A stretch of DNA of 64,000 nt from Bradyrhizobium sp. ORS 285 (GCF_900176205.1 NZ_LT859959.1:496001-560000); one strand, 5' to 3'. Positions 22,321 to 32,231 are shown, counted from the first letter of the stretch. Notes: generated by a model not told the origin, from the letters alone. Numbers and translations are program-made.

Positions 22321-23211
22321 ATGGATCTGCTGGCGCTCGCCGATTTCACGCTCGTCGCCCGTCACGGCGGCTTCGGCCGCGCGGCGCGGGCGAGCGGACG
22401 TCCAAAGGCGACACTGTCGCGCCGCGTCGCAGAGCTCGAGGCTGCCCTCGCCATCCGGCTGATCGAGCGTGGCGGGCGCGCGCTGAAGCTGACCGAGGAG
22501 GGACGGGCGCTGTTCGAGCGCACCGGCGCGCTGCTCACCGAGCTCGACGAGACCGTCGGCGCGATCTCGTCGGGCGGCCAGACGCCGCGCGGTCGCCTGC
22601 GCATCAGTGCGCCGCTGCTGTTCTCGCAGACCGCGATGGGCAAGCTCGCGGCGACCTTCGCGCTGAAATATCCGGACGTGCGGCTGGACGTGACGACCGA
22701 CGACCGCACGGTCGACATGGTCGAGGAGGGCTATGACCTGGTGATCCGGGTCAATCCCGATCCCGATGACAGCCTGGTCGGGCGCATCTTCCTTCGTGAC
22801 CAGATGGTGGTGGTCGCCCACCCGGCGCTTGCGCGGCCCGCGACGGAGGTCGCCATTCCCGCGATCGTCCGCAGCACTGACCAGATTACAGCGTGGAACG
22901 TTGCGTCTGCCGCGGGGCCATCGCGCATCGCGATCGAGCCGATCCTGCGCCTGTCGTCGGTGATCATGGTGCGCGATGCAGTCCGTGCCGGTGTCGGCGC
23001 GGCCTGCCTGCCGCTGTCGCTCGCTAGCCACGACCTCGCGGCCGGCCGGCTGCTGCAGTGGGCCGAACTCGATGCGCCGCCAGTTGAGCTCTGGACGTTG
23101 TATCCCTCTCGCCGCCTGCTCAGCGCGCGCGTGTCGGCGTTTCTCGATCACCTCAAGGAGGCATTTCCGACAGGAACGTCGGCGGAGCTCGCCACCTATG
23201 TCGAGGGGTAG
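22321..23211 (+). CDS. LysR family transcriptional regulator
   Basis: This protein of about 296 residues starts with MDLLALADFTLVARHGGFGRAARASGRPKATLSRRVAELEAALAIRLIERGGRALKLTEEG, a textbook LysR winged helix-turn-helix, followed by an effector domain (GRLRISAPLLFSQ onward) and a C-terminal FLDHLKEAF. The ATG at 22321 follows GGTGG by five bases; a GTG at 22312 is an alternative. It most likely controls the divergent NmrA-like and SDR-like genes. Its inducer is unknown. Confidence 0.88.
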   Translation: MDLLALADFTLVARHGGFGRAARASGRPKATLSRRVAELEAALAIRLIERGGRALKLTEEGRALFERTGALLTELDETVGAISSGGQTPRGRLRISAPLLFSQTAMGKLAATFALKYPDVRLDVTTDDRTVDMVEEGYDLVIRVNPDPDDSLVGRIFLRDQMVVVAHPALARPATEVAIPAIVRSTDQITAWNVASAAGPSRIAIEPILRLSSVIMVRDAVRAGVGAACLPLSLASHDLAAGRLLQWAELDAPPVELWTLYPSRRLLSARVSAFLDHLKEAFPTGTSAELATYVEG

Positions 23212-23325
23212 GTCATTCCTGGCCGAGGCCGCAGCCCTCGAACCCGGATCTCAAAGTGAGCCACGCCGCGCGAGATTCGGCTCTGGTCCTTCGGACCATC
23301 CCGGAATGACCGCCTCAACAGACTA

Positions 23326-23425
23326 GATCATGATGCGTTTCGGCGGAAACGCATCATGATCTTATCTATTTGTTTGAGCATGATCTTTTCGGAAAACCGG
23401 TTTCCATTTTTCCGGATCATGCTCT
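23326..23425. repeat. Double palindrome repeat, family F (GATCATGATGCGTTT / GAGCATGATC)
   Basis: A perfect 15-bp stem GATCATGATGCGTTT with its reverse complement surrounds CGGCGG at 23326-23361. A second dyad, GAGCATGATC...GATCATGCTC at 23377-23425, encloses CGGAAAACCGGTTTCC. From memory this motif is widely dispersed in Bradyrhizobium genomes. It lies between convergent genes, so it may end both transcripts. Confidence 0.85.
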
Positions 23426-23428
23426 AGC

Positions 23429-24292
23429 CTAGCTTTCGAGAAGCTCGCTGAACGTCGCCCGGAACGGGTGCGCCGGATAGACGCCGACGATGCGCAGCTC
23501 GCGCGAGAAGAACTTCAGCTCCTCCAGCGCGAACGCCAGTCCCTTGTCCTCAGGATGGCCATCGACGTCGGCATAGAACTGCGTGGCGAAAAAATTGCCG
23601 TCGACCATGTAGCTTTCGAGCTTGGTCATGTTGACGCCGTTGGTCGCGAAGCCGCCGAGCGCCTTGTACAGCGCCGCGGGGAGGTTGCGGACGCGGAACA
23701 CGAAGCTCGTCACCAGCGGTCCCGAGTTCTGTTCGGCCCACTGCTCCTCGCGCGCCAGCACCACGAAGCGGGTGGTGTTGTGGGCCTCGTCCTCGATGTC
23801 CTCGGCAAGGATGTCGAGGCCGTAGATCTTCGCGGCCAGACGCGAGGCGATCGCCGCGACGGTCCTGTCGCCGCGCTCGGACACGTCGCGGGCGCTGCCC
23901 GCGGTGTCGCCGGCGACGATCGGGCGGATGCCGAGCTGGCGAATGTAGCGGCGGCACTGGCCGAGCGCCTGGACGTGGCTCTCGACCGTCTTGATATCGG
24001 CGAGCTTGGTGCCCTTCAGCGCCATCAACTGGTGGCGGATCGGCAAAAACCATTCGCCGATGATGTACAGGCCCGAGCCCGGCAGCAGATGGTGGATGTC
24101 GGCGACGCGGCCCGCCACCGAGTTCTCGATCGGGATCATGCCGAGATCGGCCTCGCCGGACGAGATCGCGCTGAGCGCGTCCTCGAAGGTCGGGCAGGGC
24201 ATGGCCTCGGCGGTCGGATAGGCCTCGGAGATGGCGATATGGGAATTGGCTCCCGGCTCGCCCTGGAATGCGATTTTCAAGATCTTGCTCAT
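23429..24292 (-). CDS. pheA: Prephenate dehydratase
   Basis: This 287-residue enzyme has an N-terminal catalytic domain (IAFQGEPGANSHIA at the start, NTTRFVVLAR with the catalytic Thr-Arg-Phe at about residue 172) and a C-terminal ACT domain (from about 195, with LESYMVDGNFFATQFYADVDGH) that senses phenylalanine. It converts prephenate to phenylpyruvate. It lacks a chorismate mutase domain, as is normal in alphaproteobacteria. It follows kdsB by 18 bp on the same strand. Confidence 0.94.
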   Translation of the reverse strand: MSKILKIAFQGEPGANSHIAISEAYPTAEAMPCPTFEDALSAISSGEADLGMIPIENSVAGRVADIHHLLPGSGLYIIGEWFLPIRHQLMALKGTKLADIKTVESHVQALGQCRRYIRQLGIRPIVAGDTAGSARDVSERGDRTVAAIASRLAAKIYGLDILAEDIEDEAHNTTRFVVLAREEQWAEQNSGPLVTSFVFRVRNLPAALYKALGGFATNGVNMTKLESYMVDGNFFATQFYADVDGHPEDKGLAFALEELKFFSRELRIVGVYPAHPFRATFSELLES

Positions 24293-24310
24293 GTCGGGCC
24301 TTCTATCAGC

Positions 24311-25051
24311 TCACGCTTTGGACAGCAGCCGGCGGGCGGTTTCGAGGTCGGCCGGCGTGTCGACGCCGCGGGGAACGGCATCGACGACCATCACGTCGAT
24401 GCGCATGCCGGCCTCCAGCGCGCGGAGCTGCTCCAGCTTCTCCTGCTGTTCCAGCGGCGATGGCGGCAGGCGGACGAAGCGCTCCAGCGCCGCGCGGCGA
24501 TAGGCGTAGAGGCCGATGTGGTGGTAGCGCGGTCCGTCGCCATGCGGCGCCGTGGCCCGGGTGAAATACAGCGCACGCATGCGCCGCCCTGACAGGGGCG
24601 AGCCAACCGCCTTGACGACGTTCGGGTTGAGGCTCTCCTCCTCGGTGTGGATCTGCGCCGCCAGCGTGGCAATGTCCACCGCAGGGTCTTCGAGCGGCGG
24701 CAGCACGTCGCTGATGCTCTGGGGATCGATGGTCGGAAAGTCGCCCTGCAGATTGACCACGATCTCCGCCTCGCCGGCCGGATCGAGCTTGCACATCGCC
24801 TCAAAGATGCGGTCGGAGCCCGAGGGATGGTCCGGCTTGGTCATCACCACCTCGCCGCCCGCCGCCGTGACCGCCGCCGCGATCTCGGGCGTGTCGGTGG
24901 CCACCGCGACACGGCCGATCGCCGCCGCCTCGGCGCGGCGCAGCACCTGTACGATCATCGGCACGCCCGCGATGTCGAGCAGCGGCTTGCCGGGCAGGCG
25001 CGTCGAGGCCATGCGGGCGGGAATCAGCACGAGGATGTTGGGTCGGGTCAT
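24311..25051 (-). CDS. kdsB: 3-deoxy-manno-octulosonate cytidylyltransferase
   Basis: This 246-residue enzyme opens with [28 protein letters not shown], the nucleotide-binding signature of KdsB, and continues with [12 protein letters not shown] and SGSDRIFEA, plus [12 protein letters not shown], all diagnostic. It forms CMP-Kdo for the inner core of lipopolysaccharide. It is first in a two-gene leftward unit with pheA and is divergent from cycM; the 239-bp gap between them should hold both promoters. Confidence 0.95.
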   Translation of the reverse strand: MTRPNILVLIPARMASTRLPGKPLLDIAGVPMIVQVLRRAEAAAIGRVAVATDTPEIAAAVTAAGGEVVMTKPDHPSGSDRIFEAMCKLDPAGEAEIVVNLQGDFPTIDPQSISDVLPPLEDPAVDIATLAAQIHTEEESLNPNVVKAVGSPLSGRRMRALYFTRATAPHGDGPRYHHIGLYAYRRAALERFVRLPPSPLEQQEKLEQLRALEAGMRIDVMVVDAVPRGVDTPADLETARRLLSKA

Positions 25052-25290
25052 CCGGGGAACGGCAGGTCGGAGCCGGTCGCAACAGCGCGCCCGGACGAGG
25101 TGGGGACAGCAAAAACCGCCCGCTTATACGGGTTGCCAGAGCACGGGCAAACCGATATCTCACTTCTGCCGCAGGGGGAGGCGCGACGGCTCGATTCCGC
25201 TCGATGCCTTCATGAAATCCTGGGGCGATTCACGGCCGCGGCCCCGCGGCCTCAAAGCAATGAAATCCGCCCTCGGAGCCTGATTCCAAA

Positions 25291-25839
25291 ATGGACTCCT
25301 TCGAACTGAACAAAATCCTCGGCGCCGTGCTGGCCGCCTGTCTGGTCGTGCTGGTCACGAGCTTCTCCGCCAACGCGATCTTCGCGCCGAAGATGCCGGA
25401 AAAGCCGGGTTTCGAGATCGCCGTGAAGGAGGCCGAGGGCGCCGCCAAGTCGGGCGCCGCGCCGGCCGCCGCCGAGCCGATCGAGAAGCTGCTGCAGACC
25501 GCCTCGGTCGAGAAGGGCGCCGCCGCCGCCAAGAAGTGCGCCGCCTGTCACACCTTCGACAAGGGCGGCAAGAATGCCGTCGGGCCGAATCTCTACGGGA
25601 TCGTCGGCGACCACATCGGCGAAGGCCGCGGCTTCAATTTCTCCGCGGCGATCAAGGCCAAGGGCGGCACCTGGACCATCGATGCGCTCAACCAGTTCAT
25701 CGCCAACCCGAAGGGCTACATCCCCGGCACCGCGATGGGCTTCGCCGGCATCCAGAAGGACTCCGAGCGCGCCGACGTGCTCGCCTATCTGAACTCGCTG
25801 TCGGACAATCCGGCGCCGCTGCCGACCGCTGCCAAGTAG
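25291..25839 (+). CDS. cycM: Membrane-anchored c-type cytochrome (CycM/cytochrome c552)
   Basis: This 182-residue protein has an uncleaved N-terminal anchor (about residues 9-27), a linker rich in Ala, Gly and Lys, and a class I cytochrome c domain. The haem motif CAACH covers residues 83-87 and the distal ligand is Met149 in GTAMGF. Size, anchor and neighbourhood beside kdsB and pheA match Bradyrhizobium CycM, which carries electrons from the bc1 complex to the aa3 oxidase. A strong terminator follows it. Confidence 0.93.
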   Translation: MDSFELNKILGAVLAACLVVLVTSFSANAIFAPKMPEKPGFEIAVKEAEGAAKSGAAPAAAEPIEKLLQTASVEKGAAAAKKCAACHTFDKGGKNAVGPNLYGIVGDHIGEGRGFNFSAAIKAKGGTWTIDALNQFIANPKGYIPGTAMGFAGIQKDSERADVLAYLNSLSDNPAPLPTAAK

Positions 25840-25862
25840 CGCGCACCTTATCTCGCATTGCA

Positions 25863-25889
25863 AACGGCCGGGCCTCGCCCGGCCGTTTT
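25863..25889 (+). terminator. Rho-independent terminator after cycM
   Basis: AACGGCCGGGC, loop CTC and GCCCGGCCGTT form a GC-rich stem followed by TTTTGCGTT. It begins about 24 bp after the cycM stop. Being AT-flanked on both sides it might work in both directions. Confidence 0.85.
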
Positions 25890-26162
25890 GCGTTCGGGAG
25901 CGAATTTCGCCGCATTTGGGACCTTTGGTCGCAGCCGACCCGTTCACAACCCGGTATCATGAGGAAAAAGCAAGGTTATTCGTCGAAACCTTGCCGTATA
26001 TTGGTCCCCTGAATGGAACGGGTTCGCAGATCGAGCCATCAGGCTCCGGCCGGCGCAACCTGCCCTCGCGAAATGGGTTACGATCACACGTTGGATCCGG
26101 AAGCAGGACCGGCCGAGGCCGACCATCTGCTCCCGAGCGGTCTTATTCAGAGGAAGTCTCAT

Positions 26163-28052
26163 TTGACGATTACCCGACGACAGCTCCTGCAGAGCAGCGT
26201 CCTCGCTGCGATGACCCCGGCGCTCGGCACCGCCGCCAGCTTCGCCCCGCTCGATGCCGCACAGGCGCAGGCCGGCGAGCAGCTGCTCTGGCGCCATGGC
26301 CTGTCGCTGTTCGGTGAGCTCAAGTACCCCGCGGACTTCAAGCGCTTCGACTACGTCAATCCCGATGCGCCGAAGGGCGGCACGGCGCGGATGATCTCGC
26401 TCGGCACCTTCGACAATTTCAACATCGTCGTGATGTATGTGAAGGGCAACATCGCCGCGGCCGCCATGACCGTCTACGAGACGCTGATGTCGCGGGCGCA
26501 GGACGAGGTCTCGACCGAATACGGCCTGCTTGCCGAGGCCGCCGCCTATCCGGACGATTACTCCTGGGTGATCTATCGCCTGCGCAAGGAAGCGCGCTGG
26601 CACGACGGCAAGCCGGTGACGCCCGACGACGTCATCTTCTCGCTCGACGTGCTGAAGAAGAACAGCCCGTTCTACGGCTCCTATTATCGGCACGTCGTCA
26701 AGGCCGAGAAGATCAGCGACCAGGAGGTCAAGTTCACCTTCGACGGCCCCGGCAATCGCGAGCTGCCGCACATCGTCGGCGAGTTGCTGGTGCTGCCCAA
26801 GCATTGGTGGGAAGGCACCGACGCGCAGGGCCGCAAGCGTGACGTCACCGCGACCTCGCTGGAGCCGCCGCTCGGATCGAGCCCGTACCGCATCAAGGAG
26901 TTCGTTCCCGGACGCTCGATCAAGGTCGAGCGCGTCAAGGATTATTGGGGTGCGAACCTGCCGGTCCGGATCGGCCAGAACAATTTCGACGAGCTGCAGT
27001 TCGAGTATTTCCGCGACAACCTCGTCGCGCTCGAAGCCTTCAAGGCCGACCAGGCCGACTGGATCAACGAGAACTCGGCCAAGCAGTGGGCGACCGCCTA
27101 CGACTTCCCGGCGATCGCCGACAAGCGCGCGGTCAAGGAGGAGTTTCCGGTCCGCGATTCCGGCCGCATGCAGGGCTTCGTGTTCAACCTGCGCCGCCCG
27201 CAATTCCAGGACGCGAGGCTGCGTCGCGCCTTCAACTACGCGTTCGACTTCGAGGAGATGAACAAGCAGCTGTTCTTCGGCCAGTACAAGCGGATCAACA
27301 GCTATTTCGAAGGCACCGAGCTCGCCTCCTCCGGCCTGCCGCAGGGCCAGGAATTGCAGATCCTCGAGGGCCTACGCGACAAGGTGCCGCCGGAGGTGTT
27401 CACCACCGCCTATCAGAACCCGGTCGGCGGCAATCCGGAGAATGTCCGCGCCAATCTGCGCGAGGCTAACAGGCTGTTGAAGGAGGCCGGCTACGAGATC
27501 AAGGACCGCAAGCTGGTCGATCCTGCCGGCAAGCCGGTCGCAATCGAGCTGATGGTTCAGGACCCGTCGTCCGAGCGCATCGTGCTGTTCTACAAGCCGT
27601 CGCTGGAACGTCTCGGCGTCACCGTGACGGTGCGCCAGGTTGACAACGTCCAGTATGAGCAGCGGGTGCGCACCTTCGACTACGACATGATCACCGACGT
27701 CTGGGGCCAGTCGCTGTCGCCGGGCAATGAGCAGCGCGATTTCTGGGGCTCCAGGGCCGCCGACGAGCAGGGCTCGAAGAACACGGCGGGCATCAAGAAC
27801 CCCGCCATCGACGAACTGATCGAGAAGATCATCTTCGCCAAGGACCGCGCCACCTTGGAGGCGGCGACGCATGCGCTCGACCGCGTGCTGCTGTGGAATT
27901 TCTACGTCGTCCCGCAGTTCACCTATCCCTTCCTGCGCAGCGCGCGCTGGGACCGCTTCAGCCATGCGACGTTCCCGAAATATGCCAGCACCGGCTGGCC
28001 GTCGCTGTGGTGGTTCGACGCCGACAAGGCTGGCAAGGTGAAGCGCTCTTGA
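26163..28052 (+). CDS. Extracellular solute-binding protein, family 5 (YejA-like), first of two
   Basis: This protein of about 629 residues is a periplasmic oligopeptide-type binding protein: GLSLFGELKYPADFKRFDYVNPDAPKGG is the hallmark of YejA-like SBPs, followed by YRLRKEARWHDGKPVTPDDVIFSLDVLKK. A TTG start at 26163 is preferred: it follows AGAGGA by eight bases and puts a Tat-type signal, TRRQLLQSSVLAAMTPALG, at the very N-terminus. ATGs at 26013 and 26073 would place 30-50 unrelated residues before it. It heads a five-gene ABC importer operon. Its ligand is likely a peptide or related compound. Confidence 0.87.
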   Translation: MTITRRQLLQSSVLAAMTPALGTAASFAPLDAAQAQAGEQLLWRHGLSLFGELKYPADFKRFDYVNPDAPKGGTARMISLGTFDNFNIVVMYVKGNIAAAAMTVYETLMSRAQDEVSTEYGLLAEAAAYPDDYSWVIYRLRKEARWHDGKPVTPDDVIFSLDVLKKNSPFYGSYYRHVVKAEKISDQEVKFTFDGPGNRELPHIVGELLVLPKHWWEGTDAQGRKRDVTATSLEPPLGSSPYRIKEFVPGRSIKVERVKDYWGANLPVRIGQNNFDELQFEYFRDNLVALEAFKADQADWINENSAKQWATAYDFPAIADKRAVKEEFPVRDSGRMQGFVFNLRRPQFQDARLRRAFNYAFDFEEMNKQLFFGQYKRINSYFEGTELASSGLPQGQELQILEGLRDKVPPEVFTTAYQNPVGGNPENVRANLREANRLLKEAGYEIKDRKLVDPAGKPVAIELMVQDPSSERIVLFYKPSLERLGVTVTVRQVDNVQYEQRVRTFDYDMITDVWGQSLSPGNEQRDFWGSRAADEQGSKNTAGIKNPAIDELIEKIIFAKDRATLEAATHALDRVLLWNFYVVPQFTYPFLRSARWDRFSHATFPKYASTGWPSLWWFDADKAGKVKRS

Positions 28053-29926
28053 GCACGCTGTCGCATCTGTCGCGCCGCGGCGTGCTCGGCCTCGGGCTCG
28101 GCGCGCTCACGGCTCCGTTGATCAAGCCGGCCGTCGCCGCGGAGTTCGGCCCGGACTCGCACGGCGCCTCGGCGTTCGGCGACCTGAAATATCCGGCCGA
28201 CTTCCGCCAGTTCGACTACGTCAATCCGGACGCGCCGAAGGGCGGGATGTTTTCGCTGATCCCCTCGGTGCGCGCCTACAACCAGTCCTATCAGACGTTC
28301 AACTCGTTCAATGCCTATGTCCTCAAGGGCGAGGGCGCGCAGGGCATGGACATGACGTTCGCAACCCTGATGGTGCGCGCGGCCGACGAGCCGGACGCGG
28401 TCTATGGGCTGGTCGCGAAGTCGGTTGCGATCTCGCCGGACAAGCTGACCTATCGCTTCGCCCTGCGGCCCGAAGCGCGCTTCCATGACGGTTCGAAGAT
28501 CACGGCGCACGACGTCGCCTGGTCGCTGAACACCTTGAAGGAGAAGGGCCACCCGCTGATCGTTGTGCAGCTGCGCGACTTCGTGAAGGCCGAGGCGCTC
28601 GATGATGCCACAGTCGTGGTGAGCTTCGTCGAGAAGCGCGCCCGCGACGTGCCGCTCTATGTCGTGACGCTGCCGATCTTCTCCAAAGCTTATTACGCCA
28701 ACCGCGCCTTCGACGAGAATCCGCTCGACGTCCCGCTCGGCTCCGGGCCGTACAAGGTCGGCAAATACGAGATCAACCGCTACGTCGAGTTCGAGCGCGT
28801 CAAGGACTGGTGGGCGGCCGATTTGCCGGTCAGCCGCGGCCTATATAATTTCGACATCGTCCGCTACGAGTTCTATCGCGACCGCGACGTCGCCTTCGAA
28901 GGCTTCACCGCCAAGAGCTATCTGTTTCGCGAGGAGTTCACCTCGCGCATCTGGGCCACGCGCTACGATTTTCCGGCGATCAAGGACGGCCGCGTCAAGC
29001 GCGAGCTGCTGCCGGATGAGACGCCGTCGGGCGGGCAGGGCTGGTTCATCAACACCCGCCGCAACAAGTTCTCAGATCCGCGCGTCCGTCAGGCGCTGAC
29101 CTACGCCTTCGACTTCGAGTGGACCAACAAGACCATCATGTACGGCGCCTATGCGCGCACCGTGTCGCCGTTCCAGAACTCCGACATGGTTGCGGTCGGC
29201 CCGCCGTCGCCGGAGGAGCTGAAGCTGCTGGAGCCGTTCCGCGGCCAGGTCCCTGACGACGTGTTCGGCGAGCCATTCGTGCCGCCGGCCTCCGACGGCT
29301 CGGGCCAGGACCGCGCGCTGCTGCGCAAGGCGACGCAATTGCTGCAGCAGGCCGGCCTGCCGGTGAAGGACGGCAAGCGGCTGCTGCCGTCCGGCGAGGT
29401 GTTCTCGATCGAGTTCCTGATCGACGAGGTCTCGTTCAAGCCGCACCACGGCACGCTGATCAAGAATTTGCAGACGCTCGGCATCGATGCGGATCTGCGC
29501 ATCGTCGACGCCGTGCAGTACCGCGCCCGCGTTGAGGATTTCGATTTCGACATCACGGTGCAGCGGCTGTCGATGTCGCCGACCCCCGGCGACGGCCTGC
29601 GCTCTTATTTCACCTCGGACACGGCCAAGACCAAGGGCTCCTACAATCTGGCCGGGATCAGCAACCCCGCTGTCGATGCGCTGGTCGCCAAGGCGATCGC
29701 CGCGGAGACCCGTGGCGAGCTGACCTTTGCCTGCCGGGCGCTCGATCGCGTGTTCCGCGCCGGGCACTACTGGATCCCGCAATGGTATCGGCAGACCCAT
29801 CCGATTGCCTATTGGGATCAGTTCAGCCACCCGCCGAAGCCACCGAAATATGCCTCCGGCGTGGGCGCCCCCGACATCTGGTGGTACGATGCCGCCAAGG
29901 CCGCAAAGCTGGAGCCCGCGAAGTAG
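28049..29926 (+). CDS. Extracellular solute-binding protein, family 5 (YejA-like), second of two
   Basis: This protein of about 625 residues is a paralogue of the preceding one, sharing the FGDLKYPADFRQFDYVNPDAPKGG opening and the RFHDGSKITAHDVAWSLNTLKEKG segment. Its start is read as the TTG at 28049, which overlaps the previous stop by four bases (TTGA) and begins a Tat-like signal LSRRGVLGLGLGALTAP. A longer frame reaches back into the first gene without a signal. Two binding proteins feeding one permease pair suggest widened ligand range; this is inference. Confidence 0.87.
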   Translation: MSTLSHLSRRGVLGLGLGALTAPLIKPAVAAEFGPDSHGASAFGDLKYPADFRQFDYVNPDAPKGGMFSLIPSVRAYNQSYQTFNSFNAYVLKGEGAQGMDMTFATLMVRAADEPDAVYGLVAKSVAISPDKLTYRFALRPEARFHDGSKITAHDVAWSLNTLKEKGHPLIVVQLRDFVKAEALDDATVVVSFVEKRARDVPLYVVTLPIFSKAYYANRAFDENPLDVPLGSGPYKVGKYEINRYVEFERVKDWWAADLPVSRGLYNFDIVRYEFYRDRDVAFEGFTAKSYLFREEFTSRIWATRYDFPAIKDGRVKRELLPDETPSGGQGWFINTRRNKFSDPRVRQALTYAFDFEWTNKTIMYGAYARTVSPFQNSDMVAVGPPSPEELKLLEPFRGQVPDDVFGEPFVPPASDGSGQDRALLRKATQLLQQAGLPVKDGKRLLPSGEVFSIEFLIDEVSFKPHHGTLIKNLQTLGIDADLRIVDAVQYRARVEDFDFDITVQRLSMSPTPGDGLRSYFTSDTAKTKGSYNLAGISNPAVDALVAKAIAAETRGELTFACRALDRVFRAGHYWIPQWYRQTHPIAYWDQFSHPPKPPKYASGVGAPDIWWYDAAKAAKLEPAK

Positions 29927-29929
29927 TTC

Positions 29930-31042
29930 ATGGCCGCCTATATCTTCCGCCGCACGCTTCTGATGCTCCCGACTTTGCTCGGGATCCTCTTCATCTCCTT
30001 CGTCGTGGTGCAATTCGCGCCGGGCGGGCCGGTCGAGCGCGTGATCGCGCAACTGACCGGCGCCGACACCGGCGGCACCTCGCGCATCTCCGGCGGCAGC
30101 GGCTCGGATTTCGGCGCGCGGCCGCCGGGCCAGGTCGGTTCGGGCGGTGATACCAACTCGAAATATCGCGGCGCGCAGGGGCTCGATCCCGCCTTCATCA
30201 AGCAGTTGGAGAAGCAGTTCGGCTTCGACAAGCCGGCACCGGAGCGCTTCGCGCTGATGGTCTGGAACTTCGCCCGCTTCGATTTCGGCAAGAGCTACTT
30301 CCGCGACACCTCCGTGCTGCAGCTGATCAAGGAGAAGCTGCCGGTCTCGATGTCGCTCGGCATCTGGATGACCCTGCTGACCTACCTTATTTCGATTCCG
30401 CTCGGCATTCGCAAGGCGGTGCAGGACGGCTCGCGCTTCGACGTCTGGACCTCAGCCGTCATCATCATCGGCTACGCGATTCCCGGCTTCCTGTTCGCGA
30501 TCCTCCTGATCATCCTGTTCGCCGGCGGCTCGTTCCTCAACATCTTCCCGCTGCGGGGGCTGACGTCGGACGGCTGGGCTGACTTCCCCTGGTACTGGAA
30601 GATCATCGACTATTTCTGGCATCTCACGTTGCCGCTGGTGTCGATGGCGCTCGGTGCGTTCGCGACCATGACGCTTCTGACCAAGAACTCGTTCCTGGAC
30701 GAGATCCGCAAGCAATACGTCATGACGGCGCGCGCCAAGGGCTGCAGCGAGACCCAGGTGCTGTACGGCCACGTCTTCCGCAATGCCATGCTGATCGTGA
30801 TCGCTGGCTTCCCCGGCACCTTCATCCATGCCTTCTTCTCCGGCTCGCTGCTGATCGAGACCATCTTCTCGCTCGACGGCCTCGGCCTGCTCTCGTTCGA
30901 GAGCATCCTCAACCGCGACTACCCGGTCGTGTTCGGCAACCTCTACATTTTCTCGCTCTTGGGCCTCGTGATCAATCTGATCTCCGACCTCACTTATATG
31001 TGGATCGATCCGCGGATCGATTTCGAGGCGCGGGAGGTCTGA
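29930..31042 (+). CDS. yejB: Oligopeptide ABC transporter permease, YejB type
   Basis: This 370-residue permease has an N-terminal membrane segment (about 10-28, TLLMLPTLLGILFISFVVVQFAPGGPVE), a periplasmic loop containing ISGGSGSDFGARPPGQVGSGG, and five further segments with the binding-protein-dependent EAA-like motif MTARAKGCSETQVLYGHVFRNAM. The N-terminal PGGPVER motif and long first loop are typical of YejB/OppB proteins. It starts 4 bp after the second binding-protein gene, within the operon. Confidence 0.9.
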   Translation: MAAYIFRRTLLMLPTLLGILFISFVVVQFAPGGPVERVIAQLTGADTGGTSRISGGSGSDFGARPPGQVGSGGDTNSKYRGAQGLDPAFIKQLEKQFGFDKPAPERFALMVWNFARFDFGKSYFRDTSVLQLIKEKLPVSMSLGIWMTLLTYLISIPLGIRKAVQDGSRFDVWTSAVIIIGYAIPGFLFAILLIILFAGGSFLNIFPLRGLTSDGWADFPWYWKIIDYFWHLTLPLVSMALGAFATMTLLTKNSFLDEIRKQYVMTARAKGCSETQVLYGHVFRNAMLIVIAGFPGTFIHAFFSGSLLIETIFSLDGLGLLSFESILNRDYPVVFGNLYIFSLLGLVINLISDLTYMWIDPRIDFEAREV

Positions 31043-31044
31043 CG

Positions 31045-32217
31045 ATGCTGAAAACCGCACCGATCGAGACCACCACCCAGGCGCCGCTCGGCGAGGCCGT
31101 GCCGCCGACGCGGCATCGCTTCAAGCCGTCGCCGCTCAACCAGCGCCGCTGGCAGAACTTCAAAGCCAACCGCCGTGGCTACTGGTCGCTGTGGCTGTTC
31201 CTGGTCCTGTTCATCGTCTCGATGTTCGCCGAGCTGATCGCCAACGACCGGCCGTTCCTGATCAAGTTCGACGGCCATCTGTATTGGCCGGCCTTCGTCT
31301 CCTATCCGGAGACCGCATTCGGCGGCGACTTCGAAACCGCGGCCGACTATCGCGACCCTTATCTGCAGAAGCTGATCGCGGACAAGGGCGGCACCGTGAT
31401 CTGGCCGCTGATCCGCTACTCCTACGCCACCCACAATCTCGACCTGCCGACGCCGGCGCCATCGCCGCCGACCTGGATGCTGAAGGAATCGCAGTGCAAG
31501 GCGGTGGTCGAGAAAAAGGGGCTGAAGAGCTGCAGGGATCTCGAATACAACTGGCTCGGCACTGACGACCAGGGTCGCGACGTCGTCGCGCGCCTGATCT
31601 ACGGCTTCCGCATCTCCGTGCTATTCGGCCTGTCGCTCACGTTCTTCTCGTCGATCATCGGCATCGCCGCCGGCGGGGTGCAGGGCTATTTCGGCGGCTG
31701 GGTCGATCTCCTGTTCCAGCGTTTCATCGAGATCTGGAACGCGATTCCCTATCTCTATCTGCTGCTGATCCTCTCGGCCGTGCTGGTGCCCGGCTTCTTC
31801 ACCTTGCTCGGCATCATGCTGCTGTTCTCCTGGGTGTCGCTGGTGGGACTCGTGCGCGCCGAATTCCTGCGCGGCCGCAATTTCGAATACATCCAGGCGG
31901 CGCGTGCGCTCGGCGTCTCCAACGTCGTCATCATGTGGCGGCATCTGCTGCCGAACGCGATGGTCGCCACCATGACCTTTCTGCCCTTCATCGTGTCGAG
32001 CTCCGTGATGACCTTGACCGCCCTCGACTTCCTCGGCTTCGGCCTGCCGCCGGGATCGCCGTCCCTCGGCGAGATGCTGTCGCAGGCGAAGGCCAACGTG
32101 CAGGCGCCGTGGCTCGGCCTCACCGGCTTCTTCTCGGTCGCGATCATGCTGTCGCTCCTCATCTTCATCGGCGAGGCCGTGCGCGACGCCTTCGATCCGC
32201 GCAAGACGTTCAGGTGA
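31045..32217 (+). CDS. yejE: Oligopeptide ABC transporter permease, YejE type
   Basis: This 390-residue permease starts at the ATG at 31045, behind GGGAGGTCTGACG. After LNQRRWQNFKANRRGYWSLWLF it has a long periplasmic insertion (about residues 65-175) and then five membrane segments with the EAA motif IQAARALGVSNVVIMWRHLLPNAM. NWLGTDDQGRDVVARLIYGFRISV is a signature of YejE/DppC permeases. It pairs with YejB to form the channel. Confidence 0.92.
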   Translation: MLKTAPIETTTQAPLGEAVPPTRHRFKPSPLNQRRWQNFKANRRGYWSLWLFLVLFIVSMFAELIANDRPFLIKFDGHLYWPAFVSYPETAFGGDFETAADYRDPYLQKLIADKGGTVIWPLIRYSYATHNLDLPTPAPSPPTWMLKESQCKAVVEKKGLKSCRDLEYNWLGTDDQGRDVVARLIYGFRISVLFGLSLTFFSSIIGIAAGGVQGYFGGWVDLLFQRFIEIWNAIPYLYLLLILSAVLVPGFFTLLGIMLLFSWVSLVGLVRAEFLRGRNFEYIQAARALGVSNVVIMWRHLLPNAMVATMTFLPFIVSSSVMTLTALDFLGFGLPPGSPSLGEMLSQAKANVQAPWLGLTGFFSVAIMLSLLIFIGEAVRDAFDPRKTFR

Positions 32218-32231
32218 GCGCCAGGAATTCG

